From IMG/VR virus record IMGVR_UViG_3300021440_000079, positions 1-34,666 of that record: a DNA stretch of 34,666 nt; one strand, given 5' to 3'. This stretch comes from a virus. A model generated the notes under the pieces. It had not been told where the DNA came from, made no database searches, and saw only the letters and a list, made by a program, of their open reading frames with translations. Made by a program: the position numbers and the translations under genes. Positions 6,932-13,764 of this stretch are shown piece by piece; position 1 is the stretch's first letter, and every line of letters begins with the position of its first letter.

Positions 6932-7224
6932 CTTTCCCGAAAGATGATGAGTCCGTAGCGAACTTGTTCGGCGAGAAATCGAATGATCTGGCCCAATCTT
7001 GCCAGTTGGTCATGGACCAACTGCTGAAGGCTATCGAAGTCCTGTGGGGCCACCGCTGTCATGCCGTGATTGTGGCCATTCCGATGACAAATGATATGCG
7101 CCCAGTCGGGATGCTTGCCATGGATTCCTTCGGTGGCAATCCTTTCGGGATTCTGGAAGTTGCTCAATATCTCGCCAATTCGACGCAGGAGAACATCCCC
7201 CGCGAGACTGAGAGTTTCCATTGA
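6928..7224 (+). CDS. Hypothetical protein of the Z-gene operon
   Basis: 98 residues. The ATG at 6928 overlaps the preceding stop by four bases, and its own stop overlaps the next start. The sequence is alpha/beta with a central hydrophobic strand (His-Ala-Val-Ile-Val-Ala-Ile-Pro-Met) and a helix rich in Leu and Gln before it. No known motif is visible. It lies two genes upstream of purZ in an unbroken chain of overlapping genes, so it is made together with the Z-genome enzymes. Whether it takes part in that pathway cannot be judged from sequence. Confidence 0.78.
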   Translation: MTFPKDDESVANLFGEKSNDLAQSCQLVMDQLLKAIEVLWGHRCHAVIVAIPMTNDMRPVGMLAMDSFGGNPFGILEVAQYLANSTQENIPRETESFH

Positions 7225-7493
7225 GCGTCATCGTCTACGGCCCCCAAGGCTGCGGTAAGACACTCCAGGCCGAGCGACTCCGCAAACATCTTAAGATGGA
7301 AGAGGTCTGCGATGGTGAAATGGACCCCTACCCCTTGACGATCAAACAGCAGGAAGAGTTCAAGGCCGGTAAGGTCTTGTTCTTGACCAATATCGCCCCC
7401 AAACAGAAGGATTACGACACTCGTTACGACGATTATGACACCCGGCGAGTTCTCTCCTTCGACCAAGCAATGAAACTTATGGAGAATAGATAA
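7221..7493 (+). CDS. 90-residue P-loop protein directly upstream of purZ
   Basis: The start is a TTG at 7221 that overlaps the previous stop (TTGA); no ATG lies before the P-loop in this frame. Residues 6-13 read Gly-Pro-Gln-Gly-Cys-Gly-Lys-Thr, an exact Walker A motif directly after a hydrophobic beta strand (Val-Ile-Val-Tyr). A second hydrophobic strand (Val-Leu-Phe-Leu-Thr-Asn) near residue 55 lacks the acidic residue of a clear Walker B. At 90 residues it is much shorter than nucleotide kinases (about 200), so it is either a minimal NTPase or a truncated one. Its stop overlaps the purZ start by one base (TAATG), giving strict coupling. A role in nucleotide handling is inference. Confidence 0.8.
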   Translation: MSVIVYGPQGCGKTLQAERLRKHLKMEEVCDGEMDPYPLTIKQQEEFKAGKVLFLTNIAPKQKDYDTRYDDYDTRRVLSFDQAMKLMENR

Positions 7494-8554
7494 TGGCACA
7501 CAAAATCGATCTGGTCATGGACTTCCAATATGGATCCACCGGCAAGGGGCTGATCGCGGGCTATCTCGCCAAACGGGGTGATTATGACACCGCCATCTGT
7601 GCTTTTGCAACGAATGCAGGGCACACGTACATCGATGGGCCGATTCACCTGATGACGCAACAATTGCCGACCTCGATCATGAGCAAGACGGTCCGGAATA
7701 TTCTTCTTGGTCCCGGTTCTGCAATCCATATCCCCACGTTCCTGGAAGAGGTCGCCCGTTATTCTCACCATCTGGTCGGGAAGCGAATTCTCATCCACCC
7801 CCAGGCCGCAATTGTGGAGGATTATCATGCCAATTATGAGAAAGCCGATGGCCGTACCAAGATGGGATCAACCGCCAAAGGTGTTGGTGAAGCGTACATC
7901 GAGCGCATTCGTCGTGACCCTGTCTTGGCAAACACAGCTGGTATGCGTGGTCGAGAGAACCATGAATTCGGCCAGTACGTCTGCTCCGAGCATGAATACC
8001 GGAACTGTATCGAACATGCCGAGAATGTGATCATTGAGGGCGCACAAGGCTTCAGTCTCTCGATGTACCATGGCCAGTACCCGTACACGACTTCACGGGA
8101 TGTCACGCCTTGGCAGATCGCAGCGGATTGTGGGCTCCCGTTCAAGTGGGCTCCGTACATCGGAATCATTGGCACTCTGAGAACCTACCCGATCCGGGTG
8201 AACAATCGTGATGGCTCCTCTGGCCCGCACTACCCCGATCAGAAGGAAATCGCCTGGGAAGATATTGGCCTGCGGCCTGAACTGACCACCGTGACGAAGC
8301 TGCCCCGGCGCATTTTCACCTTCAGTGAGCAGCAACTCGCAGAAGCCGTGTTCCATTGTGGTGCTTATTGGGCCTCGGCTCGGCTCTTCTTGAATTTCGC
8401 GAACTACATGACCGGCCCCGCGCTTTGGGCTCTGATCGAAATGATTGAGCGTCCGAAGGAGTTGGCCTGGAATCGTCCGAGGATCGAATGGATCGGGTTC
8501 GGTCCCGAAGACAAGGACGTTGTGACCCGTCACGAACTGATCAATAAGGCTTAA
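7493..8554 (+). CDS. purZ: PurZ, 2-amino-deoxyadenylosuccinate synthetase
   Basis: 353 residues, against about 430 for bacterial adenylosuccinate synthetase (PurA). The N-terminal loop reads Tyr-Gly14-Ser15-Thr-Gly-Lys18-Gly where PurA has Gly-Asp-Glu-Gly-Lys-Gly; Ser in place of the catalytic Asp is the published hallmark of PurZ. Asn41-Ala-Gly-His44-Thr matches the second catalytic loop, and Glu-Gly-Ala-Gln-Gly-Phe followed by Tyr-Pro-Tyr-Thr-Thr-Ser-Arg matches the nucleotide-binding loop. In this family the enzyme joins dGMP and aspartate to make succino-2-amino-dAMP, which host PurB converts to dZMP. It is coupled by a one-base overlap to the P-loop gene and followed two bases later by mazZ. 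A misread host-type PurA is unlikely because of the Ser, the short length and the neighbours. Confidence 0.95.
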   Translation: MAHKIDLVMDFQYGSTGKGLIAGYLAKRGDYDTAICAFATNAGHTYIDGPIHLMTQQLPTSIMSKTVRNILLGPGSAIHIPTFLEEVARYSHHLVGKRILIHPQAAIVEDYHANYEKADGRTKMGSTAKGVGEAYIERIRRDPVLANTAGMRGRENHEFGQYVCSEHEYRNCIEHAENVIIEGAQGFSLSMYHGQYPYTTSRDVTPWQIAADCGLPFKWAPYIGIIGTLRTYPIRVNNRDGSSGPHYPDQKEIAWEDIGLRPELTTVTKLPRRIFTFSEQQLAEAVFHCGAYWASARLFLNFANYMTGPALWALIEMIERPKELAWNRPRIEWIGFGPEDKDVVTRHELINKA

Positions 8555-8556
8555 AT

Positions 8557-8865
8557 ATGCTTGAGACAATTGACACCGTGGCCCTCGGAATCAAGGGCTG
8601 GGCCGACCGGGTTTTCCCGGATCGCACGGATGCTTCGATGTACCTGAAGCTTTATGGCGAAATCGCTGAAATGATCGACGCCGATGATGCTCACGTTGAA
8701 GGTGAAGTCGCCGACGTTCTGATCCTGATCCTGGACTTTGCGAAGCGGAAGGGGATCGATGTCGAAGCTGCGATCGCCCGGAAGATGAAGATCAATCAAG
8801 ACCGCTCATGGGTCCGTAATAAGCTGGGTGCTTTCAGCCATCGCAAGGAGAACAACCATGAATGA
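8557..8865 (+). CDS. mazZ: MazZ, MazG-like nucleotide pyrophosphohydrolase
   Basis: 102 residues from the ATG at 8557, two bases after the purZ stop. The all-alpha MazG metal site is intact: Glu35-x-x-Glu38 on one helix and Glu50-x-x-Asp53 on the next, followed by Lys76, Asn80, Arg83 and Trp85 in the usual places. MazZ of Z-genome phages cleaves GTP/dGTP to the monophosphate, supplying dGMP for PurZ. MazG-like proteins also occur alone in phages, so the specific name comes from its place between purZ and datZ. Its stop lies inside the datZ start region (8-base overlap). Confidence 0.9.
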   Translation: MLETIDTVALGIKGWADRVFPDRTDASMYLKLYGEIAEMIDADDAHVEGEVADVLILILDFAKRKGIDVEAAIARKMKINQDRSWVRNKLGAFSHRKENNHE

Positions 8866-9406
8866 ATTCTACGCCTACGGCAAGGATAATGTCGGACTTG
8901 AAGCCGTGATGCGTCTCCACGCCGTGAAGCGCTGGCATATGATCGATACCACCCGTCAGCAGACGTTGGCCGAGCATTCAGCAAATGTCGCTCTTCTGGC
9001 CTATTATATCGCAGTGACCTCACCGGAAATGTTCTTCGGTTCTGCCCGAGGCGTGTCCGCTTACGCACTAGTCCACGATCTGGCGGAGGTCTTCACTGGA
9101 GATATCCCCAGCCACAGTAAGCGGCATTTGACTGGCGTGGACGAACTTGAAGAGCGGGTGTTGCCCCGAATGTTCCGAATTGAACATACCCGCAACGCCC
9201 AACTGATGGTCAAGCTCTGTGATCTGGCCGATGGCATTCGATTTGTCCGGTTACATGGGGTAGACGTCACGGCACGGCACGCGAAAGAGGGCCTCGAAAA
9301 ACAGCTGGCTGATCGGAAGCAAGACGCTATCGGCATGGAATGGCCGGAGCATGTGCTTGACCATGTGTGGCAGGCCGTCAATTTCTACGCCTACGAACTT
9401 TCATGA
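8858..9406 (+). CDS. datZ: DatZ, HD-domain dATP triphosphohydrolase
   Basis: 182 residues from the ATG at 8858, with AAGGAG seven bases upstream; an earlier ATG at 8828 lies well inside mazZ and is rejected. The HD metal ligands are visible: His40 (Ala-Glu-His), His73-Asp74 (Val-His-Asp-Leu-Ala-Glu) and Asp122 (Leu-Cys-Asp-Leu-Ala-Asp). Thr-Gly-Asp-Ile-Pro at 80-84 is the usual YfbR-like extension. In Z-genome phages this enzyme strips the triphosphate from dATP, so that adenine is kept out of new DNA. Overlap with mazZ upstream and with the nuclease gene downstream (ATGA) places it in the same transcript. Confidence 0.93.
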   Translation: MNEFYAYGKDNVGLEAVMRLHAVKRWHMIDTTRQQTLAEHSANVALLAYYIAVTSPEMFFGSARGVSAYALVHDLAEVFTGDIPSHSKRHLTGVDELEERVLPRMFRIEHTRNAQLMVKLCDLADGIRFVRLHGVDVTARHAKEGLEKQLADRKQDAIGMEWPEHVLDHVWQAVNFYAYELS

Positions 9407-9837
9407 ACCAGCTTGAGCTTGAATTCCGGGGCGGGTTGATCAAGGATATGTCCGGGGTTTGGATTCCCACTATCCACGTGGAAAACCATCTGAATCCCGG
9501 CGTGCCCGATCTGTCGTACGTTATGAATGGTGGTGACTTCGAGACAGGGTGGCTCGAACTGAAAGCCATCAAAGATACCCCGCCGCCCTACACCTTCAAG
9601 CTTGAGCCTTCACAACATAGATGGATAGAAGCTCACCATCTTCGGGTGCCAGTTCACCTGCTACTTTCTACCGGGCGAGTCGTGTGGCTCGTGCCGGGCA
9701 AACATCATGGCATGTTCGCCAAGCCTGTCGGGCTTGGCGAACTTAGAATCAACTCTATTTGCGGGTTTCAGCGGGAGGCGCTTCGCCGCGTTCTGTACGA
9801 CAACCTGAAAGTAGTGACTGACCGGAGACGTTCTTAA
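9403..9837 (+). CDS. VRR-NUC-like nuclease (PD-(D/E)xK fold)
   Basis: 144 residues; the ATG at 9403 overlaps the datZ stop, and the TAA overlaps the primase start (TAATG at 9835-9839). The core is Asn-Pro-Gly-Val-Pro-Asp-Leu-Ser followed about 20 residues later by Gly-Trp-Leu-Glu-Leu-Lys-Ala, the Gly-x-Pro-Asp...Glu-x-Lys arrangement of VRR-NUC and related nucleases. A Gln-His-Arg-Trp helix and a final beta strand (Val-Val-Trp-Leu-Val-Pro) complete the small domain. Likely roles are resolving branched replication intermediates or degrading DNA; the presence between datZ and the primase favours replication. Substrate is not predictable. Confidence 0.82.
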   Translation: MNQLELEFRGGLIKDMSGVWIPTIHVENHLNPGVPDLSYVMNGGDFETGWLELKAIKDTPPPYTFKLEPSQHRWIEAHHLRVPVHLLLSTGRVVWLVPGKHHGMFAKPVGLGELRINSICGFQREALRRVLYDNLKVVTDRRRS

Positions 9838-12398
9838 TGGACTTCAAAGAATACAAAGATGTGAGGCCAGCGTTGTTGATCAAAGCGTGCCTCGACCTGA
9901 TTCACGAACCGGGTGAAGTTTTCGAGGTTCGTATCCCGAAGACCAAGGCGGGGACGATCAGCGGCTATTTCAATGACACCACCAAGGCTGCCGCTCTGAT
10001 CGCTCGGGAGAATGGCAAGTATCAGGCGATCTACGCGACGGTCAATCCTGTCAACCCGATGCTTTTGGCCCGGAACGAGAACAAGCTCGAATTCGGGTCG
10101 CAGACAACTTCAAACGACGCCGATATTATTCGTCGTCGCTGGTTTCTATTAGATTTCGACCCGGTTCGACCGGCCGGGATTTCGTCCACTGATGGGGAAT
10201 TGGCATTGTCGCTGGACACTGCTGATCAAGTCATTGAATGGTTATCGAGTATCGGTTGGCCAGAACCGTTGGTGGCCGAGTCAGGTAATGGCATTCATGT
10301 GATGTATCGGGTCGACGAACCCGCCGATGACGCTTCCCGCATCGACTTCGAGTACGCCTCGAAAATGTTGTCTTCGATCTTCTCGAATGACAAGGTGGCT
10401 GTCGATACGACAAGCTTCAATGCATCCCGTGTCTGGAAAATTTATGGCACTATCAGCGCGAAGGGTTCCTCTACGGCAGACCGTCCGCACCGGGTAGCCC
10501 AGCTGATCCGTTCGCCGCGAGAACTCGGGATCGTCAGCCGGGAACAGATCGAGAATGTCGCCCGCCCGTTGCGGGATGCTAAGACCGATGAATACCGGGA
10601 CATGTCTGGTGAATTCATCGGGGATATGACGAAGTGGCTGACTGATCGGGGTCTTACCGTCACTTCCGGGCCGCGCCCGATGTTCGGTAATGAAGGCCAG
10701 AAATGGACGATCACACGCTGCCCATTCAATCCGGAACACGTGAATCCGATGGTGGGACTGGTTAACAATCGGCCCGTCTTCCGTTGCCTGCATAATTCAT
10801 GTTCTGCTTTCCGCTGGAAAGAATTTCGCGAGAAGATCGATCCGAATTATAAAGACCCGGACACCGTTTATTCCCGGCTTAAAGCGTGGTGTGAAGGCAA
10901 CGACCCCGAGCTTGACGGTGATTTGGCCCAATCCGCCTGCGCACTCAAGAAGAAAGTCGAACCGCTGTTGAAGAGGCTACGCGAAGAATGCCCCCGGCCT
11001 CGCGTCAATCTGCTGGAAGACTTCCTGAAACAGGAACGTAAGCGCTTTATCCGCGATACCATCGGGGACAACAACGAGAAGGGCAACATCGTTGGGCTCA
11101 TCAACCGGACGCGGATGTATCAGCAGGAGGGCTCTGTGCCAATGTTCTGGATCGCCGACTATGACCACCGAATCCGGGTGGGGGATGTCGGAGACATCGA
11201 ATGTCCAAAGGTCACCGCAGAAGACGAGATCTCGTTGCTGATCAAGTTCCATAGTAACGGTGATTCATGGGTGAAGCAGTCTCACTGCACACAAGTCATC
11301 ATCCATCTGGCCTCGGAATATCGGGTCAATCCGTTGAAAGCCTTCTTGAAGCAGAAACGCTGGGATGGTACGAAACGCCTTGACAATTGGTTGCCCGAGT
11401 ACATGGGAACCAAAGACAATGAGTATACCCGTGCTATTGGTCGAAAGTGGCTTATTTCCGCAGTTGCCCGAGCCATGGATCCTGGCTGCCAAGCCGACCA
11501 CATGTTGATCTTTGAAGGCGCGCAAGGCATCGGCAAGTCTCAAGCATTGCGTATTCTTGGTGGCCAATTCTATGTTGAGTATTCCGGTTCTGTCCACGGA
11601 GGCGGAACCGGCCATAAAGACATGGTGGCCGCGATCACGGGCAAGATGATTGTTGAAATGTCGGAATTGGCCACGTTGCGCCGTGCCGACATGGAATCCC
11701 TGAAAGCCACACTAACCACGACTGTAGATGAAGCCCGACTGTCGTATGAGCGTGATTCGAAGGCGTACCCCCGTACTTGTGTATTCGGCGGTACGACCAA
11801 TGAAGTGGGCCAAGCATATATCGCCGACTTGACTGGTGCCCGCCGTTTCTGGCCGACGCACTGTGCCGAGGTTCATCCAGTCAAGCTGGAATTGCTCCGT
11901 CAAGATGTTGACCAGCTTTGGGCTGAAGCGATCGAATGCTACGAGAATGGTGAAGATTGGTGGTCAGTCCCCGATGAACTCGTGTCGGCTGAACAGACAG
12001 ACCGTCAAATCACCCTCGAAGACTCCGAGCCCTGGTTCGGGAAGGTCCGAGCTGCACTCACAGACCCGGATAGCTATTCTGGCCTGTTTTATGTAATCGA
12101 GGAATTCAAATCCGGGGACCCGACCGGGCAGGTCGCGATCCGGGCGGGGGAAATGCACTTGTTGCTGGGAGTGCTGCTCGGAATCGATACAGCGCGTCAA
12201 TCCGCCATTGATATCATGCGACTCCAGAAAGTGCTTCGCGGGATCGGCTTCAAGAAGAGCCGCCCCGCGAAGAAGTGGATGGGGAATACCTACGCCTACG
12301 ATCTACGTCGTGAAGCGCTCCCCCATTTGTGGTCGTCTATTGAAGCTGCAACCAAGGCGATTAAATTCCCGAAGCAGGAATCAGTTGACCGGGCCTGA
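9837..12398 (+). CDS. Fused archaeo-eukaryotic-type primase and VirE-like helicase
   Basis: 853 residues with two domains. The N-terminal primase-polymerase domain has Leu-Asp106-Phe-Asp108 (metal binding), Ser-Gly-Asn-Gly-Ile-His (149-154) and a third Asp190...Asn195...Arg198 motif, the order seen in AEP primases. A zinc knuckle follows (Cys295, His301, Cys317, Cys322). The C-terminal superfamily 3-like ATPase of the VirE family has Walker A Gly561-Ala-Gln-Gly-Ile-Gly-Lys-Ser568, Walker B Met-Ile-Val-Glu-Met-Ser-Glu (604-610), a sensor Asn at 655 and Gly-Ala-Arg-Arg-Phe-Trp near 667-672. It would prime and unwind phage DNA ahead of DpoZ. It ends the rightward block; its last 18 bases overlap the end of the holin gene on the other strand. 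Confidence 0.92.
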   Translation: MDFKEYKDVRPALLIKACLDLIHEPGEVFEVRIPKTKAGTISGYFNDTTKAAALIARENGKYQAIYATVNPVNPMLLARNENKLEFGSQTTSNDADIIRRRWFLLDFDPVRPAGISSTDGELALSLDTADQVIEWLSSIGWPEPLVAESGNGIHVMYRVDEPADDASRIDFEYASKMLSSIFSNDKVAVDTTSFNASRVWKIYGTISAKGSSTADRPHRVAQLIRSPRELGIVSREQIENVARPLRDAKTDEYRDMSGEFIGDMTKWLTDRGLTVTSGPRPMFGNEGQKWTITRCPFNPEHVNPMVGLVNNRPVFRCLHNSCSAFRWKEFREKIDPNYKDPDTVYSRLKAWCEGNDPELDGDLAQSACALKKKVEPLLKRLREECPRPRVNLLEDFLKQERKRFIRDTIGDNNEKGNIVGLINRTRMYQQEGSVPMFWIADYDHRIRVGDVGDIECPKVTAEDEISLLIKFHSNGDSWVKQSHCTQVIIHLASEYRVNPLKAFLKQKRWDGTKRLDNWLPEYMGTKDNEYTRAIGRKWLISAVARAMDPGCQADHMLIFEGAQGIGKSQALRILGGQFYVEYSGSVHGGGTGHKDMVAAITGKMIVEMSELATLRRADMESLKATLTTTVDEARLSYERDSKAYPRTCVFGGTTNEVGQAYIADLTGARRFWPTHCAEVHPVKLELLRQDVDQLWAEAIECYENGEDWWSVPDELVSAEQTDRQITLEDSEPWFGKVRAALTDPDSYSGLFYVIEEFKSGDPTGQVAIRAGEMHLLLGVLLGIDTARQSAIDIMRLQKVLRGIGFKKSRPAKKWMGNTYAYDLRREALPHLWSSIEAATKAIKFPKQESVDRA

Positions 12399-12905
12399 TT
12401 TGGCGATGATTTCGGTCTTGCGGGCGCTGTCACGGGTGGTTCCAAACCAGAACGCCATGACAGCGCCCCAAGCCGTTGTGAGGGAACCGAGCATCAGAAG
12501 CAAGGCTTGGGAATCGTCGATACGCAGCCATCCCCTCATGATGCCCACAAGGATACCGAAGTATCCCGCCGTGACGAGGGATGAGAGTACTGCCGGGACC
12601 GGCGACGGCTTCGCCACCTGCATCGCACGAGCGTCTTTCCGATCCCCAGCAGCGATTGACTCTAGATCAGTGACTTGCTTGAACCCCAGAGCTTGCATCT
12701 GGATTGAGAATTCCTGATCCGCCTTTTTCAGAGCCAGCATCTGCTCAGGGGTGGCCCCTGAAATGGCAGTCTTCACGGCATCCACAGTCTTGTCGCTCAA
12801 GCCCAGAGCATTGGCAGCGGCTTCGACAGCCATACCACCGAGGGGACCCCCCAACGCCGTGCCGATCCACGGAGCGATTGTCTTGATGATCGCGGTGAAG
12901 TCCAT
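12381..12905 (-). CDS. Holin, three-transmembrane (GTA_holin_3TM-like)
   Basis: 174 residues from the ATG at 12905; a GTG three bases upstream is possible, but GGAG spacing favours the ATG, which overlaps the endolysin stop (TGATG). The N-terminus has a hydrophobic Gly/Ala-rich segment (Pro-Trp-Ile-Gly-Thr-Ala-Leu-Gly-Gly), the centre a charged helix (Lys-Lys-Ala-Asp-Gln-Glu-Phe), and the C-terminal half two strong membrane segments (about 103-123 and 128-152). This is the layout of the 3TM holin family found beside endolysins. It would form the membrane lesion that releases the endolysin. Its 3' end overlaps the primase 3' end on the opposite strand. Confidence 0.8.
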   Translation of the reverse strand: MDFTAIIKTIAPWIGTALGGPLGGMAVEAAANALGLSDKTVDAVKTAISGATPEQMLALKKADQEFSIQMQALGFKQVTDLESIAAGDRKDARAMQVAKPSPVPAVLSSLVTAGYFGILVGIMRGWLRIDDSQALLLMLGSLTTAWGAVMAFWFGTTRDSARKTEIIAKSGPVN

Positions 12906-13450
12906 CACAGTTCTCCAATCCTGTTGAGTTGCCAGCCGAATTCGAAGCTTTCCTGCGAAACATTCGCTTCAGCGATTTCCATGTATCGTACGGATTGCTG
13001 CGCATTTAACATCCTCAGAAGTACGGTTTTGCCGTCACTCCCCCGGACCTGAAGGAATGTCTTAAGCGCCGCGATGGTCATTTTCCCGATTCCCCCATCA
13101 ACAGCCAGATTTGGGAAGAGCTTCTGATCCTGATTGAGCACATTCAGGGCACGCTGCAGGAATTTCCCCGCGACCGAAGGCCCCATGTTCACGCCAGTAT
13201 CGAGCAACTCCTCTGCGATGTTCGGGTCGACTATCGAGACTTGATCGAAATGAGGCTGAAGCCAGAAACGTTCTCGGTAGATACCCATCGCCGCCTCTTT
13301 CGGCATGAGTTGCATAGACCCGGCATACCCGAAGGCACGGGCGGTGGCTGCTGTAATTCCCCAGATCGTCTGCCCGCCCTTATCATCGGGGTTGTTGGAG
13401 TAGCCACCTTCGCGGCCGACCAGGGAATTAAGTGTGTCTTGAAGATTCAT
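12905..13450 (-). CDS. Endolysin, GH108 muramidase with peptidoglycan-binding tail
   Basis: 181 residues from the ATG at 13450, with GGGGAAAG upstream; a longer reading from 13480 would overlap the upstream gene. Arg-Glu14-Gly-Gly-Tyr-Ser-Asn-Asn-Pro-Asp-Asp-Lys-Gly-Gly at the N-terminus is the catalytic signature of glycoside hydrolase 108, with Glu14 as the acid. The C-terminal part (Val-Asp-Gly-Gly-Ile-Gly, Leu-Leu-Arg-Met-Leu-Asn) fits the helical binding domain of this family. No signal peptide is visible, so export relies on the holin. Confidence 0.92.
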   Translation of the reverse strand: MNLQDTLNSLVGREGGYSNNPDDKGGQTIWGITAATARAFGYAGSMQLMPKEAAMGIYRERFWLQPHFDQVSIVDPNIAEELLDTGVNMGPSVAGKFLQRALNVLNQDQKLFPNLAVDGGIGKMTIAALKTFLQVRGSDGKTVLLRMLNAQQSVRYMEIAEANVSQESFEFGWQLNRIGEL

Positions 13451-13451
13451 G

Positions 13452-13751
13452 TTAATCTTTCCCCAGGCCGCCGAACCCACTGTCGGGGCGAACTCGCATC
13501 ACCTTATCGACTTTGTGGTCTAGCTTGTCTTCAATGCGGTCTAGCTTGGCGAATATCGCATTCGAAAGTTTGTCGAACGACTCCCGGCTGACATACTGGC
13601 CAGCGACCAGGACTTTCAGATCGGACACTTGGGCTGCTAATTTGTCATCAGCTTGTTTCAGGTCTTTGAGGGCGTCCCACATCGCCTTCATCCACCAGCC
13701 GCCAAGTGCACCAGAAATGCCGATAGCGATATTAAATAGTTCTTGATTCAT
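13452..13751 (-). CDS. Small membrane-anchored coiled-coil protein of the lysis cassette
   Basis: 99 residues. The first 25 form a hydrophobic, Gly-rich possible membrane segment (Ile-Ala-Ile-Gly-Ile-Ser-Gly-Ala-Leu-Gly-Gly-Trp-Trp), and the rest is a charged helix that is probably a coiled coil, with Val-Ala-Gly-Gln-Tyr-Val-Ser-Arg and Lys-Leu-Asp-Arg-Ile-Glu-Asp-Lys-Leu-Asp. Similar proteins sit beside holin and endolysin genes in many podophages. It may be a second holin or an inner-membrane spanin-like partner; no lipoprotein partner (Rz1) was found. It lies one base upstream of the endolysin stop-start region, in the same operon. Confidence 0.75.
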   Translation of the reverse strand: MNQELFNIAIGISGALGGWWMKAMWDALKDLKQADDKLAAQVSDLKVLVAGQYVSRESFDKLSNAIFAKLDRIEDKLDHKVDKVMRVRPDSGFGGLGKD

Positions 13752-13764
13752 CTATTGCGTCCCC

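Noticed and set aside
7493-8554. Reading this gene as an ordinary host-type purA
   Set aside because: The catalytic Asp is Ser, the protein is about 80 residues shorter than PurA, and it is flanked by mazZ and datZ.
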